Assembly (NCBI RefSeq): GCF_964340395.1
Contig: NC_135563.1
Location: forward strand, 10,000,075-10,064,074
Direction: 5' to 3'
Origin: Glandiceps talaboti
Lineage: Eukaryota > Hemichordata > Enteropneusta > Spengelidae
DNA: 64,000 bases
Made by a program: the position numbers and the translations under genes. The notes beneath the pieces are model-generated. The model made no database searches. It had not been told where the DNA came from and worked only from the letters and a program-made list of their open reading frames with translations. This document shows, piece by piece, positions 12,401 to 22,364 of the stretch. Position 1 is the first letter of the stretch; each line of letters begins with the position of its first letter.

Positions 12401-14768
12401 TTATTATATATTTTTTTTCATGTGTGAGTGTCTAGTTCAGGTTTTCCATTGTTTTCCAAATGGTCTCTGTGTTGTTTATTTCTTCCTATCAGATGTACAG
12501 TCATTACAGATTGGAAGAACAGTTTTATGTTGTCTTTTCTAGGTTGATGTCAGTTTCCGCACCCGCTGTTTCTGGCGAGACTTCACAATTTTTGTGATTG
12601 TATTATTATTTTTCTCGAATATGTAAAAAAAAATTAGTATCGGCATGAAAAACTAGGTGGGGTCGGGTAACCGGAACCAAACAACTTTTTTTATTTGGCC
12701 TTATGGTTTGTTGGAGATATACGGCTTGATTCAAAGATTAGAGACAGCTATTTTGTGACATTTCTAAAGGATGTCACTTCAATGACCTCATCAGCTTTTT
12801 TAGTATCATTATCATCATCATCATAATACAGAGTTCATGCTCGTTACTGAAAGGTTAGTGCCTTGGGGAACGAGGCTATAAGCTTTAAAGAAAGCAAAAC
12901 GCAAAAATAGCGGTGAAAATGACAGCTGAGATGTATCATTTTAATGGTTATAAGGGAGGTTTGAAAAAAGTAGTGGTTTTAAACGTGATTGTCTCTGACA
13001 TATGAAGTAATACTAGATAATAAAGTTAGTGTTTATAAATAGCGTTTGCCCACACTGTGCTCCAAGCACTTTTCTATGCATCTCGAATGTACTCTTTAGT
13101 ACTTTTAATGTTCACTGTGTTAACTTTTTCACCTCAAAATGTCATTTTGAATTTTCAGATTGAATAGACAAGTATTGAAGGTTTGTCACTTTTGGTTTAT
13201 ATTTCCAGATAGAACAGGCTAATAAGAACGTCGAAGAGAGCCAGGTTGTAGCTGATGCATACAGAATAGCATTCGAAGAACAACTTGCTAAAAATAAGAC
13301 TTTGAATAAAAAAATTGCTGAGTGGCTGCAATCTAAACACAAACCAAAGACAAGAAGGAGGGGTCTGAAGTGGATTGACAAACTTGAACAACTGACAAAT
13401 GGCAACGGTAAGGAAATTTAATGACGTTAGAACCTGCCACTTTCATGACCTCTATGTAACCCTCAAACAAGCATTTCTGGAGACATTGTATCTCAACCGA
13501 TAGTCTGGCAACAATCTCCTAGCAGATTTTTATTTCCTTCTTTTATTTTGTACTTCGTTTCAAATTTCGTGAAGGAAAATGTGTTCAACTTGCTTTTTAT
13601 TTTTCTCACTTTACTAGTAGTAGTCACCCAGTGTGATGATCTCACCTCATCCATAATTGATAGCATGCTGCAGGCCCATCACTGAGATGAGTCAAGGGAT
13701 ATACACGATCTCACCACTGTTTTGCACTCACCCACTCAGGCAACTATTTCACACAAAAGAAAAAAAACCCACATTTCCGTTTCAAAATGCATATTTAACA
13801 TTTAACATTTAACATTCATTTCATTTCTAAAGCGCTTCCTCTATTTAAAAGAAAATATTCAAAAGCGCTGCACAATAAGTTAAAAGAGACATTTAATAAG
13901 TTAAAAGAGACATTTAAGAAATACTGTAAAAAAAAAATAAAATAATAATAATAATACACATCAATAGCATATTAAAACCATTCCTAAAAGTGTTTAAAAC
14001 AGAAACATGGCTAAAATCAACAGTTACAAGTTGTAAGAAACTTTAAACAGGTATGTCTTCAACCCTCTTTTAAATTGTTCTTTAAAAGAGTACATATTCA
14101 AATAAAGATCGTGTGTAGACTTGAATAAGTCTACTCAATGGTTCCTTTAAGTTTAATCCGCACAGCAACAGTGATGGTTTATGAAGAATGACTCACTTAT
14201 ATTCCATTTTGTGTCGTAACTGCCTTGACTCCAATTACGATCGAACTCTATCAATGTCATCAGATAGTGCAGGTTTCTCTTTTTAAACTAATAAATATCA
14301 GCACCATGATTTCAGGATGTTGCACCATCACATAGCAAAATGTCATTGACCTATCGCAAGATATGAATGTACATGTATGACAATAGAGCTAGGATCAGCT
14401 ATCAGATTCTTAAAGTAATTAATGCCTTAAAGCTGCTGTGAAGGTCGCTCACTATCAACTCAAATCTTTTGTACATGTAGGTGTAAGTACTAAATTGAGG
14501 AAGTCGTTTAAGTGATATGGGTGCACAAATTGAGTGAGAATTCTTTAATAAGGTATAATGGACACCGACAAATGAAATAGGTACTTATTTTGTAAAAAAT
14601 ACTTTGTTGTGCATAGACATATGCTGTATAATCAATTAGGGGTAACCTTCCAGATGGATTTTCGTGGTTATTGAGTCCAATATTGTATTTAATCTTTACA
14701 ATCCAGATATGCATTTTAGTACAACTGAACAGAGGTTCCAATAGTAATACATACATTGCATACATACA

Positions 14769-14809
<41 letters not shown>

Positions 14810-14870
14810 GTATGTATGTATGTATGTATGTATGTATGTATGTATGTATGTGTGTGTGCATGCATGTGTT

Positions 14871-14904
<34 letters not shown>

Positions 14905-16035
14905 TGACTGACTGACTGTCTCACTGTCTCTGTGCACGTGTGCGTGTGTGTGCGTGCGTGCGTGCGTGCATGCATGTGTGTGTACTTGTCTGGATGTGCA
15001 TGTGTGTGCAGATGTGTATGTGTTTGTACTAAATGACTTAAAGTCTATAATTGCCTAAAGTTTGTATTTGGTGGGGCCATTACTTCAGGGTGTTTAGAGG
15101 GGAAAGTGTTCAAATGAAATGATCACAACACATGATACTGGTAACCAAATGTGAATTTTAGGTAAAAAAAAAAGCTTTAACGTCAAAAAGTACTGGGCAG
15201 ATTGGTCTGAAATTATGTGGGTATGTGAAATCATGAACACTTCAATCAGATTGCAACCTAACTTTTCATGATTATTTTGAAATAAATTTTCAATACTCAT
15301 GAACAGAATTCTCTCAAAATTTAGAAAAATGATGTGTGAGTAAAACCGACTGGTTGACTGGTAATAACTTCCATCCTATATTAGCATTACACTGCTTTAA
15401 ACCGCAATGTTAGATCTTGGATTAGTACTATTCTCTCATTGGAATCATTACGATTAAAAATAGTAAAATTATTCTTTTGTTGAGGGCCACTTTTTCTAAA
15501 GTTGTACCAGACAACTGTTTGTCACACGCAATATTTAACTTCATCAGATTGTCAGTGTCAGTAATAAATATTTCAAGCTCTTTGCATTTTCTTATTGCAA
15601 GCTTACTTGACTCTGTGTGTGTTATAGTCAAATGTCAAAGCAGTTTAAACCAACCTAAACCATTACAGCGATTCTTTAGTTCCACGTAAATTACCAAAAT
15701 TTGTGTGATTTTGTTTTCCATTAGGAATTTGCACTAAAACAGGGTTTGATTGAGTCACGTTTCTGAATTAGGTTTGTTTTCCCCAGTGATAACAACTTGA
15801 CATGCTGAAGTGGCCTTGCTAAAGGCAGTGAAAATAACATGTTGTTGGAGTGTTGGTAGCTTTATGCATAAAAGTCGATATTGATTGGTAAGACATCTAC
15901 TGATAAGTCACAAGACAGGAAACAAAAAGGTTTGATGACTCCAGGTAGATGTTGATCAGATGACTGACTTGCCCATTTGCGTCTGACCATCTCTAAGACT
16001 ATCTATCTGTCTGTGTGGCTGTTCGTCCTTTCGTG

Positions 16036-16076
<41 letters not shown>

Positions 16077-17047
16077 GACACTGTGTGTGTAAAGTAAGAG
16101 AGAAATGCTGGTCAGATTTCCATAATGTCTAATAGGAATTTCATTTTGAATGCTCATTTTGGGAGATTGGACAAATATTTTGATATGTAGTGTTTCTTAT
16201 CATCCAGGCAACAAACTGGAAACCAGAAATGGTACAAGTAAGGAAAATGGCTCTGCTAATGATTCTGATACCAGTGGTAGTAAATCATATGACTGTAGTA
16301 TACCATTGGCAATACCAGAAGATGAAGATTCTTCCTGTGTTGTAACAACTATGACAGAACTTGTAAGTAAACATATAGCAAACCACAAATCAGAAATTGA
16401 ATTGCCAATCATCTTACCATTGTAAGAATAAATTGCAAGTTTTGGTACAAGTTTCATTGTGAAGGTTGGTGCAATTCTGTCGAATTTGATACAGAAGTTT
16501 GATACCATTGCTGCATATACATATCATAGTGAATGCAAAAAGCTAGAAAAAGTTGATTACAGGCTTGAATTTTAATACGCAGTAACATTGTTAACTTGTC
16601 TTCTGAACCAAGGATATAAAGGATTTAGTATCCTAGAAACATCCAAATTGTAATCCCTAGCAACCATAACAATAGCTATAGCAACTGTAAACTGTAAAGT
16701 TGCTTTTCTACTAATGACAAGATGGATTTGAATAATTTTGTTACAGTCTGTTGTGTTAAAATTAAATGACTGCTGGGTGTTTAATTTGTTATGTTCAAAC
16801 ATGTAAAATCTGATTTAGTTCAGTCATAATTCTAATGATTTGTGTTCATATGTATCATTGGCCTGTAATATGACAGCTGTACAGAAACGTTGATTAGAAA
16901 ATAATTCCTTGTTTATGATTTCTTTTTTTAAAGTTAAATGACAAGTGTGAGGCATTAGCCCATCAAAAGATGGTTGCCAGAATGTTAGCCAGGAAGACTC
17001 AAGATTTGGAGGAAAGCATGAACAAACTTAACCCTAGTGACAAATAA
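1701..17047 (+). CDS. CCDC125: CCDC125 orthologue, 3' ten coding exons (5' partial gene)
   Basis: Visible coding exons: 1701-1783, 2059-2145, 6620-6691, 6910-6995, 7750-7832, 9515-9630, 11546-11656, 13209-13407, 16208-16362 and 16934-17047 (TAA at 17045). Each is bounded by AG and GT, and the phases (1,0,0,0,2,1,0,0,1,0) join without a break, giving about 367 residues of a largely coiled-coil protein. Matches to vertebrate CCDC125, from memory of the family: EVEILRNELEAFQRQL, LSVLGACHC...EPCSCARAAA, VADAYRIAFEEQL and LLNDKCEALAHQK...MLAR. The first visible exon starts mid-codon, so the N-terminal exons lie before the window. The human protein is about 510 residues, with a C-terminal tail after the LLNDK block that this protein lacks. 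Human CCDC125 is described as a cytoplasmic regulator of cell motility; that role here is inference. Orthology is secure, function is not. Confidence 0.93.
1873..1931 (+). repeat. (AC)n microsatellite
   Basis: About 29 uninterrupted AC units in the intron between the first two visible CCDC125 exons. Confidence 0.97.
2059..2145 (+). CDS. CCDC125: CCDC125 exon, conserved EVEIL block
   Basis: Acceptor ctttccag, donor gtaagc, phase 0 on both sides, 29 codons. It encodes EVEILRNELEAFQRQLDSK followed by YRAIRILQSQ. The vertebrate counterpart reads EVEMLKTELEASQRQL...ALKILQS. This is one of the most diagnostic exons of the gene. Confidence 0.95.
2431..2497. repeat. Short palindromic element (hairpin)
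   Basis: Arms 2431-2456 and 2472-2497 (26 nt each, about four mismatches) are separated by a 15-nt loop. The left arm reads cgtcagtgcaataaggtcat. A half-copy (gtcagtgcaaggtcatacct) occurs at about 18277-18311, so this belongs to a small dispersed family. Confidence 0.75.
4627..5063. mobile_element. Foldback / MITE-like element with ~130-bp inverted arms
   Basis: The left arm, 4653-4794, and the right arm, 4914-5041, are inverted copies of each other. Shared blocks include attctcgctatctgcaatac, gagtcaaatggaacg and gaatgtttctt. The outermost actatac/gtatagt pair suggests the element extends to about 4627-5063. The central 120 bp is unpaired. No transposase is encoded, so it would be non-autonomous. 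Family not recognised. Confidence 0.8.
6221..6434 (+). repeat. Compound poly(G) / (TG)n / (TATG)n microsatellite
   Basis: A 13-G run (6224-6236) is followed by (TG)n at 6275-6331, a short TATG array at about 6356-6373 and a second (TG)n at 6384-6434. It lies about 190 bp upstream of the exon at 6620. Confidence 0.95.
6620..6691 (+). CDS. CCDC125: CCDC125 exon, coiled coil
   Basis: Acceptor ttttgtacag, donor gtaagt, phase 0 on both sides, 24 codons. It encodes ALLAQANQLETTVSTEAAKK then KLET. It sits after a 4.5-kb intron that contains a long foldback element and is followed by a short 218-bp intron made largely of copies of the next exon's start. Confidence 0.9.
6735..6900 (+). repeat. Intronic tandem copies of the next exon's acceptor and 5' end
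   Basis: The string tttgtataggatgtcaac and the following bases through 'agtttga' occur in three copies (exon-like starts 6745, 6786, 6848). They duplicate the true acceptor and first ~24 bases of the exon at 6910. In the exon's frame each decoy hits a stop within 9 codons (TAG in the first and third, TGA in the second). The copies make up most of a 218-bp intron. Confidence 0.9.
6910..6995 (+). CDS. CCDC125: CCDC125 exon with duplicated 5' end upstream
   Basis: Acceptor tttgcatag, donor gtaggt. It starts in phase 0 and ends two bases into an Arg codon. It encodes DVNSLQFELEAQNG then SMMLSEQTWADRFDR, matching vertebrate EINALQWEIE...ESWIQKYDR. Its acceptor and first ~24 bases are present three more times in the preceding intron (acceptor-like sites before 6745, 6786 and 6848). 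Only this copy keeps an open frame, which is why it is chosen as the real exon. Confidence 0.93.
7050..7243. mobile_element. MITE-like element with terminal inverted repeats, copy 1
   Basis: The left terminus (gacacagaccaaaactattg, 7050-7075) is the inverse of the right terminus (7212-7243). The interior (gtggccacacactatcttgg and gtaattatatccacgcaac) recurs in diverged form at 44967-45110, showing a dispersed family. Intronic in CCDC125. No coding capacity. Confidence 0.75.
7305..7495 (+). repeat. Minisatellite with ~65-80 bp unit
   Basis: Three units sharing gtatctagctatctagctat, gacagatgtgtgat and acatgtacaggtaaacca. The same unit occurs in reverse orientation at 10058-10265. Confidence 0.85.
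7621..7641 (+). repeat. Poly(C) run
   Basis: Twenty-one consecutive C in the intron upstream of the exon at 7750. Such runs are prone to length error in sequencing. Confidence 0.95.
7750..7832 (+). CDS. CCDC125: CCDC125 exon, VCLENAAL block
   Basis: Acceptor cactggtag, donor gtaagt. The first base completes Arg and the last base starts a Ser codon. It encodes VCLENAALMATLRAKADEL then SKVHAEKN. It corresponds to vertebrate LNCENAVLKENLKVKTEE, a coiled-coil segment. Confidence 0.92.
7833..9514 (+). other. CCDC125 intron, 1.7 kb
   Basis: No exon or RNA gene seen. It contains a poly(C)/(CA)n run at 9343-9373. The rest is unremarkable AT-rich sequence. A 67-codon frame around 8745-8948 lacks splice sites and family similarity. 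Confidence 0.7.
9343..9373 (+). repeat. Poly(C) followed by (CA)n
   Basis: Eighteen C followed by about six CA units, intronic. Confidence 0.95.
9515..9630 (+). CDS. CCDC125: CCDC125 exon, MMDVKERLQ block
   Basis: Acceptor catttttttcccag, donor gtatgt, ending in phase 0 after GAG. It encodes VARERDELIAMMDVKERLQ, then YEKQKSTSSDNYMVNSVAE. The vertebrate protein has LEALAMLDIKQQKM at this place. Confidence 0.88.
10058..10265 (-). repeat. Minisatellite, inverted copy of the 7305-7495 array
   Basis: Units of about 64 bp carry tttacctgtacatgtatata, aatcacacatctgtcatta and gttgatagctagata. These are the reverse complement of the 7305-7495 unit, and there is a short internal duplication near 10082-10121. 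The two arrays flank the exons at 7750 and 9515 in opposite orientation. Confidence 0.85.
11043..11518. mobile_element. Foldback element with ~135-bp inverted arms
   Basis: Arms 11043-11176 and 11383-11518 are inverted copies, the inner 30 bases being almost perfect (ccataggcattcccgtacca). The other blocks (gattaaaatctgatgta, tttactgttgtttgt) pair with few mismatches. The spacer is 206 bp. No protein is encoded. It ends 27 bp before the exon at 11546, so the branch-point region of that exon abuts the repeat. Confidence 0.85.
11546..11656 (+). CDS. CCDC125: CCDC125 exon, LSVLGACHC / PCSCARAAA block
   Basis: It encodes (Q)LSVLGACHCRVTS then PEPCSCARAAANLKRENSR and LHDK, the Cys-rich signature block of CCDC125 (vertebrate LAVLGACLC...NPCSCARMAA). 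The acceptor is a NAGNAG pair (cagcag at 11543-11548), so the exon can start at 11546 or 11549, differing by one Gln. The donor, AAG followed by gttggt, is weak at its third intron base. Both ends are phase 0. It begins 27 bases after a 476-bp foldback element. Confidence 0.92.
12090..12175 (+). repeat. Repeat end with (CAGA)n tail, resembling the 39.47-40.09 kb element
   Basis: The sequence gtgagcaagccgtttttgag is followed by a gacagaccaacagacagaca tract. This is the same layout ('...gtttttgac', then CA and CAGA repeats) that ends the tandem-repeat element at about 40088. Likely the 3' end of a related non-autonomous element; the assignment rests on layout, not long identity. Confidence 0.4.
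12322..12703. mobile_element. MITE-like element with ~35-bp terminal inverted repeats
   Basis: The left terminus (ttgtgtggttccgattac within 12322-12355) is the inverse of the right terminus (gtaaccggaaccaaacaac within 12667-12703). An internal ctaggtggggtcggg / ataggtggggtagg pair lies near each end. It is about 380 bp with no coding capacity, and a poly(A) run abuts the left side. Family not recognised. Confidence 0.75.
13209..13407 (+). CDS. CCDC125: CCDC125 exon, VADAYRIAFEEQL block
   Basis: Acceptor tatatttccag, donor gtaagg. It starts in phase 0 and ends one base into a Gly codon. It encodes IEQANKNVEESQVVADAYR, then IAFEEQLAKNKTLNKKIAEW and a basic tail, KHKPKTRRRGLKWIDKL. Vertebrate CCDC125 has VMADAFRIAFEQQL here. 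The longest visible coding exon. Confidence 0.94.
13795..13960 (+). repeat. Retroelement-tail relic with short tandem duplications
   Basis: 'catttcatttctaaagcgct' and 'aaaagcgctgcacaataagt', followed by an (ATA)n tract, resemble the 'aaagcgctttacaa' box common near metazoan LINE/SINE ends. 'aagttaaaagagacattta' is tandemly duplicated at 13878-13918. Confidence 0.4.
14775..15020 (+). repeat. Compound (TG)n/(TATG)n/(CTGA)n/(TGCG)n microsatellite
   Basis: Successive blocks of TG, TATG, TG, a short CTGA block and TGCG/TGCA units. The long Cys-Val and His-Thr reading frames here are artefacts of the repeat. Confidence 0.95.
16037..16090 (+). repeat. (TG)n microsatellite
   Basis: Interrupted (TG)n about 120 bp upstream of the exon at 16208. 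It may be close enough to influence acceptor recognition, but nothing shows this. Confidence 0.93.
16208..16362 (+). CDS. CCDC125: CCDC125 exon, Ser/Asn-rich linker
   Basis: Acceptor ttatcatccag, donor gtaagt. The first two bases complete Gly. It encodes NKLETRNGTSKENGSANDSD and TSGSKSYDCSIPLAIPEDED, ending in MTEL. The low-complexity acidic/polar linker joins the coiled-coil part to the conserved LLNDK block; the LNDK start is split across the next intron. Confidence 0.88.
16934..17047 (+). CDS. CCDC125: CCDC125 terminal coding exon
   Basis: Acceptor tttctttttttaaag, stop TAA at 17045-17047. It encodes LNDKCEALAHQKMVARMLAR then KTQDLEESMNKLNPSDK. Joined to the preceding EL it gives LLNDKCEALAHQ, matching vertebrate [21 protein letters not shown]. 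The human protein continues for roughly 80 residues after this block; here it ends after 19 more residues. Confidence 0.94.
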   Translation, partial: LNDKCEALAHQKMVARMLARKTQDLEESMNKLNPSDK

Positions 17048-18276
17048 CGAATATGGTCAAAGGGAAAAGGACATACTTAAAGAAGAAGATATGGATTTTG
17101 GTCCTTCTGAAGCTCTCCAATTCAAATCTCAAGACTGGAGTGCACATAGAAATTTTTAACTCAAGATCAAGTTCAATGATTTCACCTGGATAAAATGTCA
17201 TTAGAGAGAGAGAGCTTAGAAGTTGGCATACTTACTGAAATTCAAATTTTTGTAGCTTTATGTACATATAGAAGTTACAATCTATATTTGATACATAGAA
17301 TAGAACATTTACATTTAGTGCTCCATCTACATTATTTTTCAAAATAAGTTGTACTACTTGCCACAGCAATTTTATCAACTCTTAACGATTAAAAAAAAAG
17401 AAAAAGAATTTTTTGTTTCACTCACTGCCTTAAAAAAATAACCTGAAAGGTCAATATATATCTTCTGTCGATGTGAAAAAACTTTCAGAAAATATTGATC
17501 TTTGCTTGGAAAGCAATCTTGTTATTTAATATTTATTTGTTTTGAAAGATAGTCTTGCCAATGAGTAGGCTTCAAAAGTTGAATTTCATTTCCAAAGATT
17601 TAAAACAGTGTCTGAAAGGTGTGGATTATAGCTGATAGCTGATTCAAGGAGTAACTCTTGAGTCCTCCACTGTTAATTATTTATTGCCATACTCACAAAA
17701 TCTTATATTAAACCATACATGAGCCAAGCTTCCATGTTTATTTGTATTGCTGTCGATACATAGCACGATGACAATGTGTTCTCATTATCACATCAGATTT
17801 ATTTATGTCTATTAGTACATGTATTTAGTAACAATTCTTATATATTTTACTGAAATATTAGGTAAAAAGTATTTATTAAGTGTTTTTATTTCCTGAATAC
17901 TTGTTCTATTCAGGAGAAGATTTACAGCATAGATTGTATCAATTTGAGAAAGTTTCAATAACCCTATTAAAACTGCTGTGAGTTCGATGACATTGCAATA
18001 ATAGTAGAGAAGACTGTGCAAAAGTCAAATATTGAACACATTTTGTTTGTTATACAAGTTTGCATATCATGTGCAATAGTGACAAACTTGTGTCTGTATT
18101 CCTATGTTTTAGCTGGAAGAATCACAATGTTAATCTCTGTATACTCTTGTCAGTGACATTGAAAAATGAGTCTAAAAACCTTCTGTATAGTGATTTAGTA
18201 GTTACAGATACAGACACCATTCTAGATATGCATTCGTGCATGCAATCTTTGCTATTTGTAGCAAGTAACAATTCAT

Positions 18277-18311
18277 CATGTCAGTGCAAGGTCATACCTG
18301 CTATACAAATT
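18277..18311 (+). repeat. Half-copy of the 2431-2497 palindromic element
   Basis: gtcagtgcaaggtcatacct and ctatacaaatt match the left arm and loop of the hairpin at 2431-2497. The right arm is missing. Confidence 0.5.
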
Positions 18312-19261
18312 GACTGATTCACTGACTTGAAATCATATTCAGTCCATAAGTGGGCAGTGAGATGATGATTCTATCTGTTGATCCAATAATTTAGCAGTTA
18401 GTTTCAATGACTGTTAAGATGCATTACTGTAACTGGAGTATTTTTTTTTTCAATCAGATAAATTCACTGAAAATTCATTCACTGTTCAGATACCAATAAG
18501 TAGACATTTTACATGTTAATTAGGGGTTGATTGTATCCATATGTTGTACAGTAACAGTTTGGAATGGTGATCATATTGGGGTGCTGATTTTTAGGTGACC
18601 ACCCAAAATAGATTGATGGGATTTATTGTACCATATTATGTGTACAGCTGTACAGATACATTTGCCCACAGGCGGTGCAATACTGTTCAGGGTGTACTAA
18701 ATTATGAGTATAAAGTCATAACATCCCACAAAACAGTTTCAAAAAATGTTCCGGTCACAGCTAGTACAGCATTAAGTTACATGTTGTAGGTATAACTTTT
18801 ACTCACACCTGTCAAAGTTATGATTCTCTGTATGTTGTTGTAACAGTTTGTAGGGTATGTGAAGTGCTATATACTCTAGCTGATTAATATCAGCATGTGT
18901 CAATTAGATAGTTGTAGCCTAAGGATAAAAGACCGATAGCCATTCATTGCTATCTCATGAGAAGTTTCAATAAGGCATCATTACTTACAGGTTTCCTTTT
19001 TTTGCTTGTGTTCTCTGAACATGTTTCCATAGTGATCATTTCATTTCAAATGTGAGGGGCTGAAAATATGTATTCGACTACTTATTTTTTTTATGAAATA
19101 GGATTTAAAGCTTACTGAACATGTTGTTGCAAGTTTCTGGTTTATTTACACCCTGCCCAACTCACCACTTCATTTGGTGCCATCTAATTTCTGCGACATT
19201 CACATCAAATATCATTTTTTAATTGTGCATTAAAATTAACAACTTATTTCTGCCTTAAGGA

Positions 19262-19555
19262 TTAACTCTTTGTGTTTATTGTATAGATTCTGATCATCAG
19301 CAAGATTTCTTTAAAGTTCATCCCCTTATTAGAACCATCTGTAGGCTTTGATGTGGCTGCTTTGTCCTGCTCAGTGGGTTGAACAGGATCAAATTTCTTT
19401 TTCCAGGAAATAAAGTTGAAATCTTGACATTTACTGGCACGTCTTTCAAGGATTAGCCCTAATAATGGTAACATTGAATGAAATGAATAAGTCATAACTT
19501 CTTTAGTTATGTTGTAATTGGTTTTGTGGAAAGCTGTTGTAGAATAGAAATTCAT
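19262..19555 (-). CDS. Unassigned 97-codon reading frame
   Basis: An ATG-initiated frame with mixed composition, including TYSFHSMLPLLGLILERRAS and SWKKKFDPVQPTEQDKA. That is more protein-like than the repeat-driven frames elsewhere. There is no clear splice site, no recognised family and no flanking exon, and it lies antisense to the probable CCDC125 3' UTR. It may be chance in AT-rich DNA or a decayed coding fragment. Confidence 0.15.
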   Translation of the reverse strand: MNFYSTTAFHKTNYNITKEVMTYSFHSMLPLLGLILERRASKCQDFNFISWKKKFDPVQPTEQDKAATSKPTDGSNKGMNFKEILLMIRIYTINTKS

Positions 19556-21371
19556 ACTTATGTAGTAATAAGGGTAAAGCTACCTTTTTGGAATCTTGTC
19601 TTGAAGCAACTATATATCTTTCATTTGAATAACTCAACTGTCATCAGCATAATGATGTTTAAGTGTTTGTTCAGGTGACTTTCTAGTGGAGTCACTTGAC
19701 GACAATAGACTGTTGTAATTAGCAGGAAGGTGTAACCACAGTAACAGTTGAGGGATGGATGATGTTCTCAAATTTCGATGGATGTGCATATTTTCTTAGG
19801 TCAATATTTATCCTGTTTGCATAGGATTTTTGAGTTTTACGTAGAACAGAAGATTGTATGTGTTCTGTGATATCTAAGTAGTCGCTTCTAAGAACAAAAA
19901 AGGTAACCTAATCACTATTGCAAGTTATGCCAATGTTTCAAAAGATAACATGTTTAAGGTAATTGCTTATCAGATATACATGCTTACATGTATTGCTCTT
20001 TGTGTGGTGACAAACTCGATGCATCACATTGCAATTACCACATTACCAATCCATAAAATATTATCAATTCCAAGTTCTGGCCACACCAAATTTGGCTTAT
20101 TTGCATGATACTAGAGTTCACTTGGGTAAAAAAGATTTTGTAATTCATGTAAATTTACTCTCAGAAACAGAGCACAGTCCCTCAAAGGGACTGGTTTGAT
20201 TGTTTCTAGTTACTGGTTAGGTATTTGTTAAATAAGAACCCCGAAGGTATGTATGTATCTGAATTGGACAACTTGTGTGCTTTGACAAAATGGGAATACT
20301 CACAGAGAATACTTCACAGACTATATATTTACAATGTTTCAGTGCACAGCATAAATGAAATCTCGTGGATATTCAGTACATTCAATTCACCCTCTACTTA
20401 AAATATTAGTTTTGATGTGATGTTGTGCTTGCTTTCTCACATCTAATGGCTTGGATGAATTTCTCAACATGTACAAAGTAAGCTAGGTGTTAAATTTTGT
20501 AAAGATAAATTACTTTTACTTTCACAGAAGTGTAGTTTAGATGTCTTCAATATGCTGGCATGAAATATTTGTGCTATCGCTTGATAAACATCAACCCTAC
20601 CACTAAGTCACCAGTATTCAGCTGTGATATGATATATCAGTAGTCTATTAATATCCAACATTAAGCTATACCTTCATTGGTGTTGTCGATGTATTCTAAT
20701 TAATGTCTGTTTCAAAATTGTTAACTCACTGGTAATCATTTTATTTGGTGCTGTTGATGTATTCCATTAATGTCTGCGTCAAAATTGTTAACTTTTGATC
20801 ATGTCATGAAAAATTGATACTTATTATCAACATGTAAATTAGACCAGAAGCAGCAGTATTTATATCTTTAGTTGTGTTTATTTTTGCTGCAGAGTAAAAT
20901 GTACCTGTTGTATTCTACTTAAGTTAAAAACATAAACCATCACTTAATATTGACAGAATTCGAACTCAAAGCTAATATTTAGGTATAGCATACATGTATA
21001 TAAACAACTCAATGACATAATTTAGTATATTTACTTTGTATTCTAAAGTGTTAAGGAAACTGCTATAATTATGTTATAAACAATGCAAATATGTTATTTC
21101 AAATATCATTGAACGCATGCATTACTTTAATGTTATGCTAAAACATTTTAATCTACCGGTAGTTTTATGCTAGTATTTTCACTTAAGGAAAAAAAGCTTG
21201 TACACTCGCTATGTGCCACTTAAATTAAATGGTAATCAAGTATTAGAATCTACATACATTTAAATATGAATGAATTGTGTGGTGATTTAATTAATGTACA
21301 ATTATGAGTATGGACTGATAGTTTGAATGTAATTTTATTCTGTTGTGGCAAATCAAGTTTATCAGTTTCAA

Positions 21372-21790
21372 TAGTAACCAATCAGATCGATATGATTTTG
21401 CAGTAACCAATCAAAATTATGAAATGCTGTAATGTACAGTGGCCAATCAAACTAATGTGATTCTGCAGCAGCCAATGACATTTATTATATATGTAATTCT
21501 GTATGCAGTGACCAATCAAAATTATGTAATTCTGTAGTGTCCTGTCAGATTTATATAACTACAGTGACCAGTCAAATTATAGTGATTCTGCAGCAGCCAA
21601 TGAGATTTATGGGGTTCTGCATGCAGTAACCAATCAAAATTATGTGATTCTGCAGCAGCCAATGACATTTATTATATATGTAATTCTGTATGCAGTAACC
21701 AATCAAAATTATGTGATTCTGTACTGTCCTATCAGATTTATGTAACTACAGTGTCCAATCATATTATATGATTCTGCAGGAGTCAATCAG
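21372..21790 (+). repeat. CCAAT-rich minisatellite with a 187-bp higher-order unit
   Basis: About 14 diverged units of 23-40 bp of the type cagtaaccaatcaaaattat followed by gtgattctg. Ten carry an intact CCAAT, all on the + strand. The segment from 21458 recurs from 21645, giving a 187-bp higher-order period. It lies in the probable 3' UTR. Confidence 0.9.
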
Positions 21791-22364
21791 GTGTATGTGA
21801 TTCTGAAGTAATTTGCAAATAAAATTGCATTTTTTACACTAATGTACGGATTTTTTATGTGCTACCAGGTTATTGTGCCTAACAAGTTAATGAAATTTGA
21901 ACACTCTTAAAACACATTACATATTATTTGTAGAGAAATACTGTGATTTATTTGGGATGAAGGACTTTCATATAGAATGACTTTTCGACCTTTCTTGGAT
22001 TGCTTAACATATATTTTGATTTGCGTCTTCCTAGTGTTCAACCCATGTATTATTATTTATTCATAGTGCATAAAATGCAAAAATGTTCACATAATGTAAT
22101 TTATGACAGTGAAAAAGATGAACTAAACATAAATTAATACTTCTTGTGCCTTACAGCATTTTATTTTTGAGTGATAAAAAAGCTCTTTGTTAGCTTAAAA
22201 TGTCATTTTTTTTCATAATGTGTAATACTCTTAGTAGTATGGCTGTATTTTTAAAAAGGCTATTGTATCTTTTAAAAGAGTATTTTGATGTTGTAAGAAG
22301 ACTGTCATCCTTATATTTTCAACAATTGCTTCTGAATACTTAGCAACCTTATAGTCTAAAGTTT

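Larger units (their letters stand above)
11657..13208 (+). other. CCDC125 intron, 1.6 kb
   Basis: Contains a (CAGA)n-rich stretch at about 12130-12170, poly(A) at 12289-12309 and a TIR element at 12322-12703. No coding segment recognised. Confidence 0.7.
13408..16207 (+). other. CCDC125 intron, 2.8 kb
   Basis: Holds the relic near 13.8 kb, a complex TG/TATG/CTGA array at 14775-15020 and (TG)n at 16037-16090. No coding sequence found. Confidence 0.75.
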
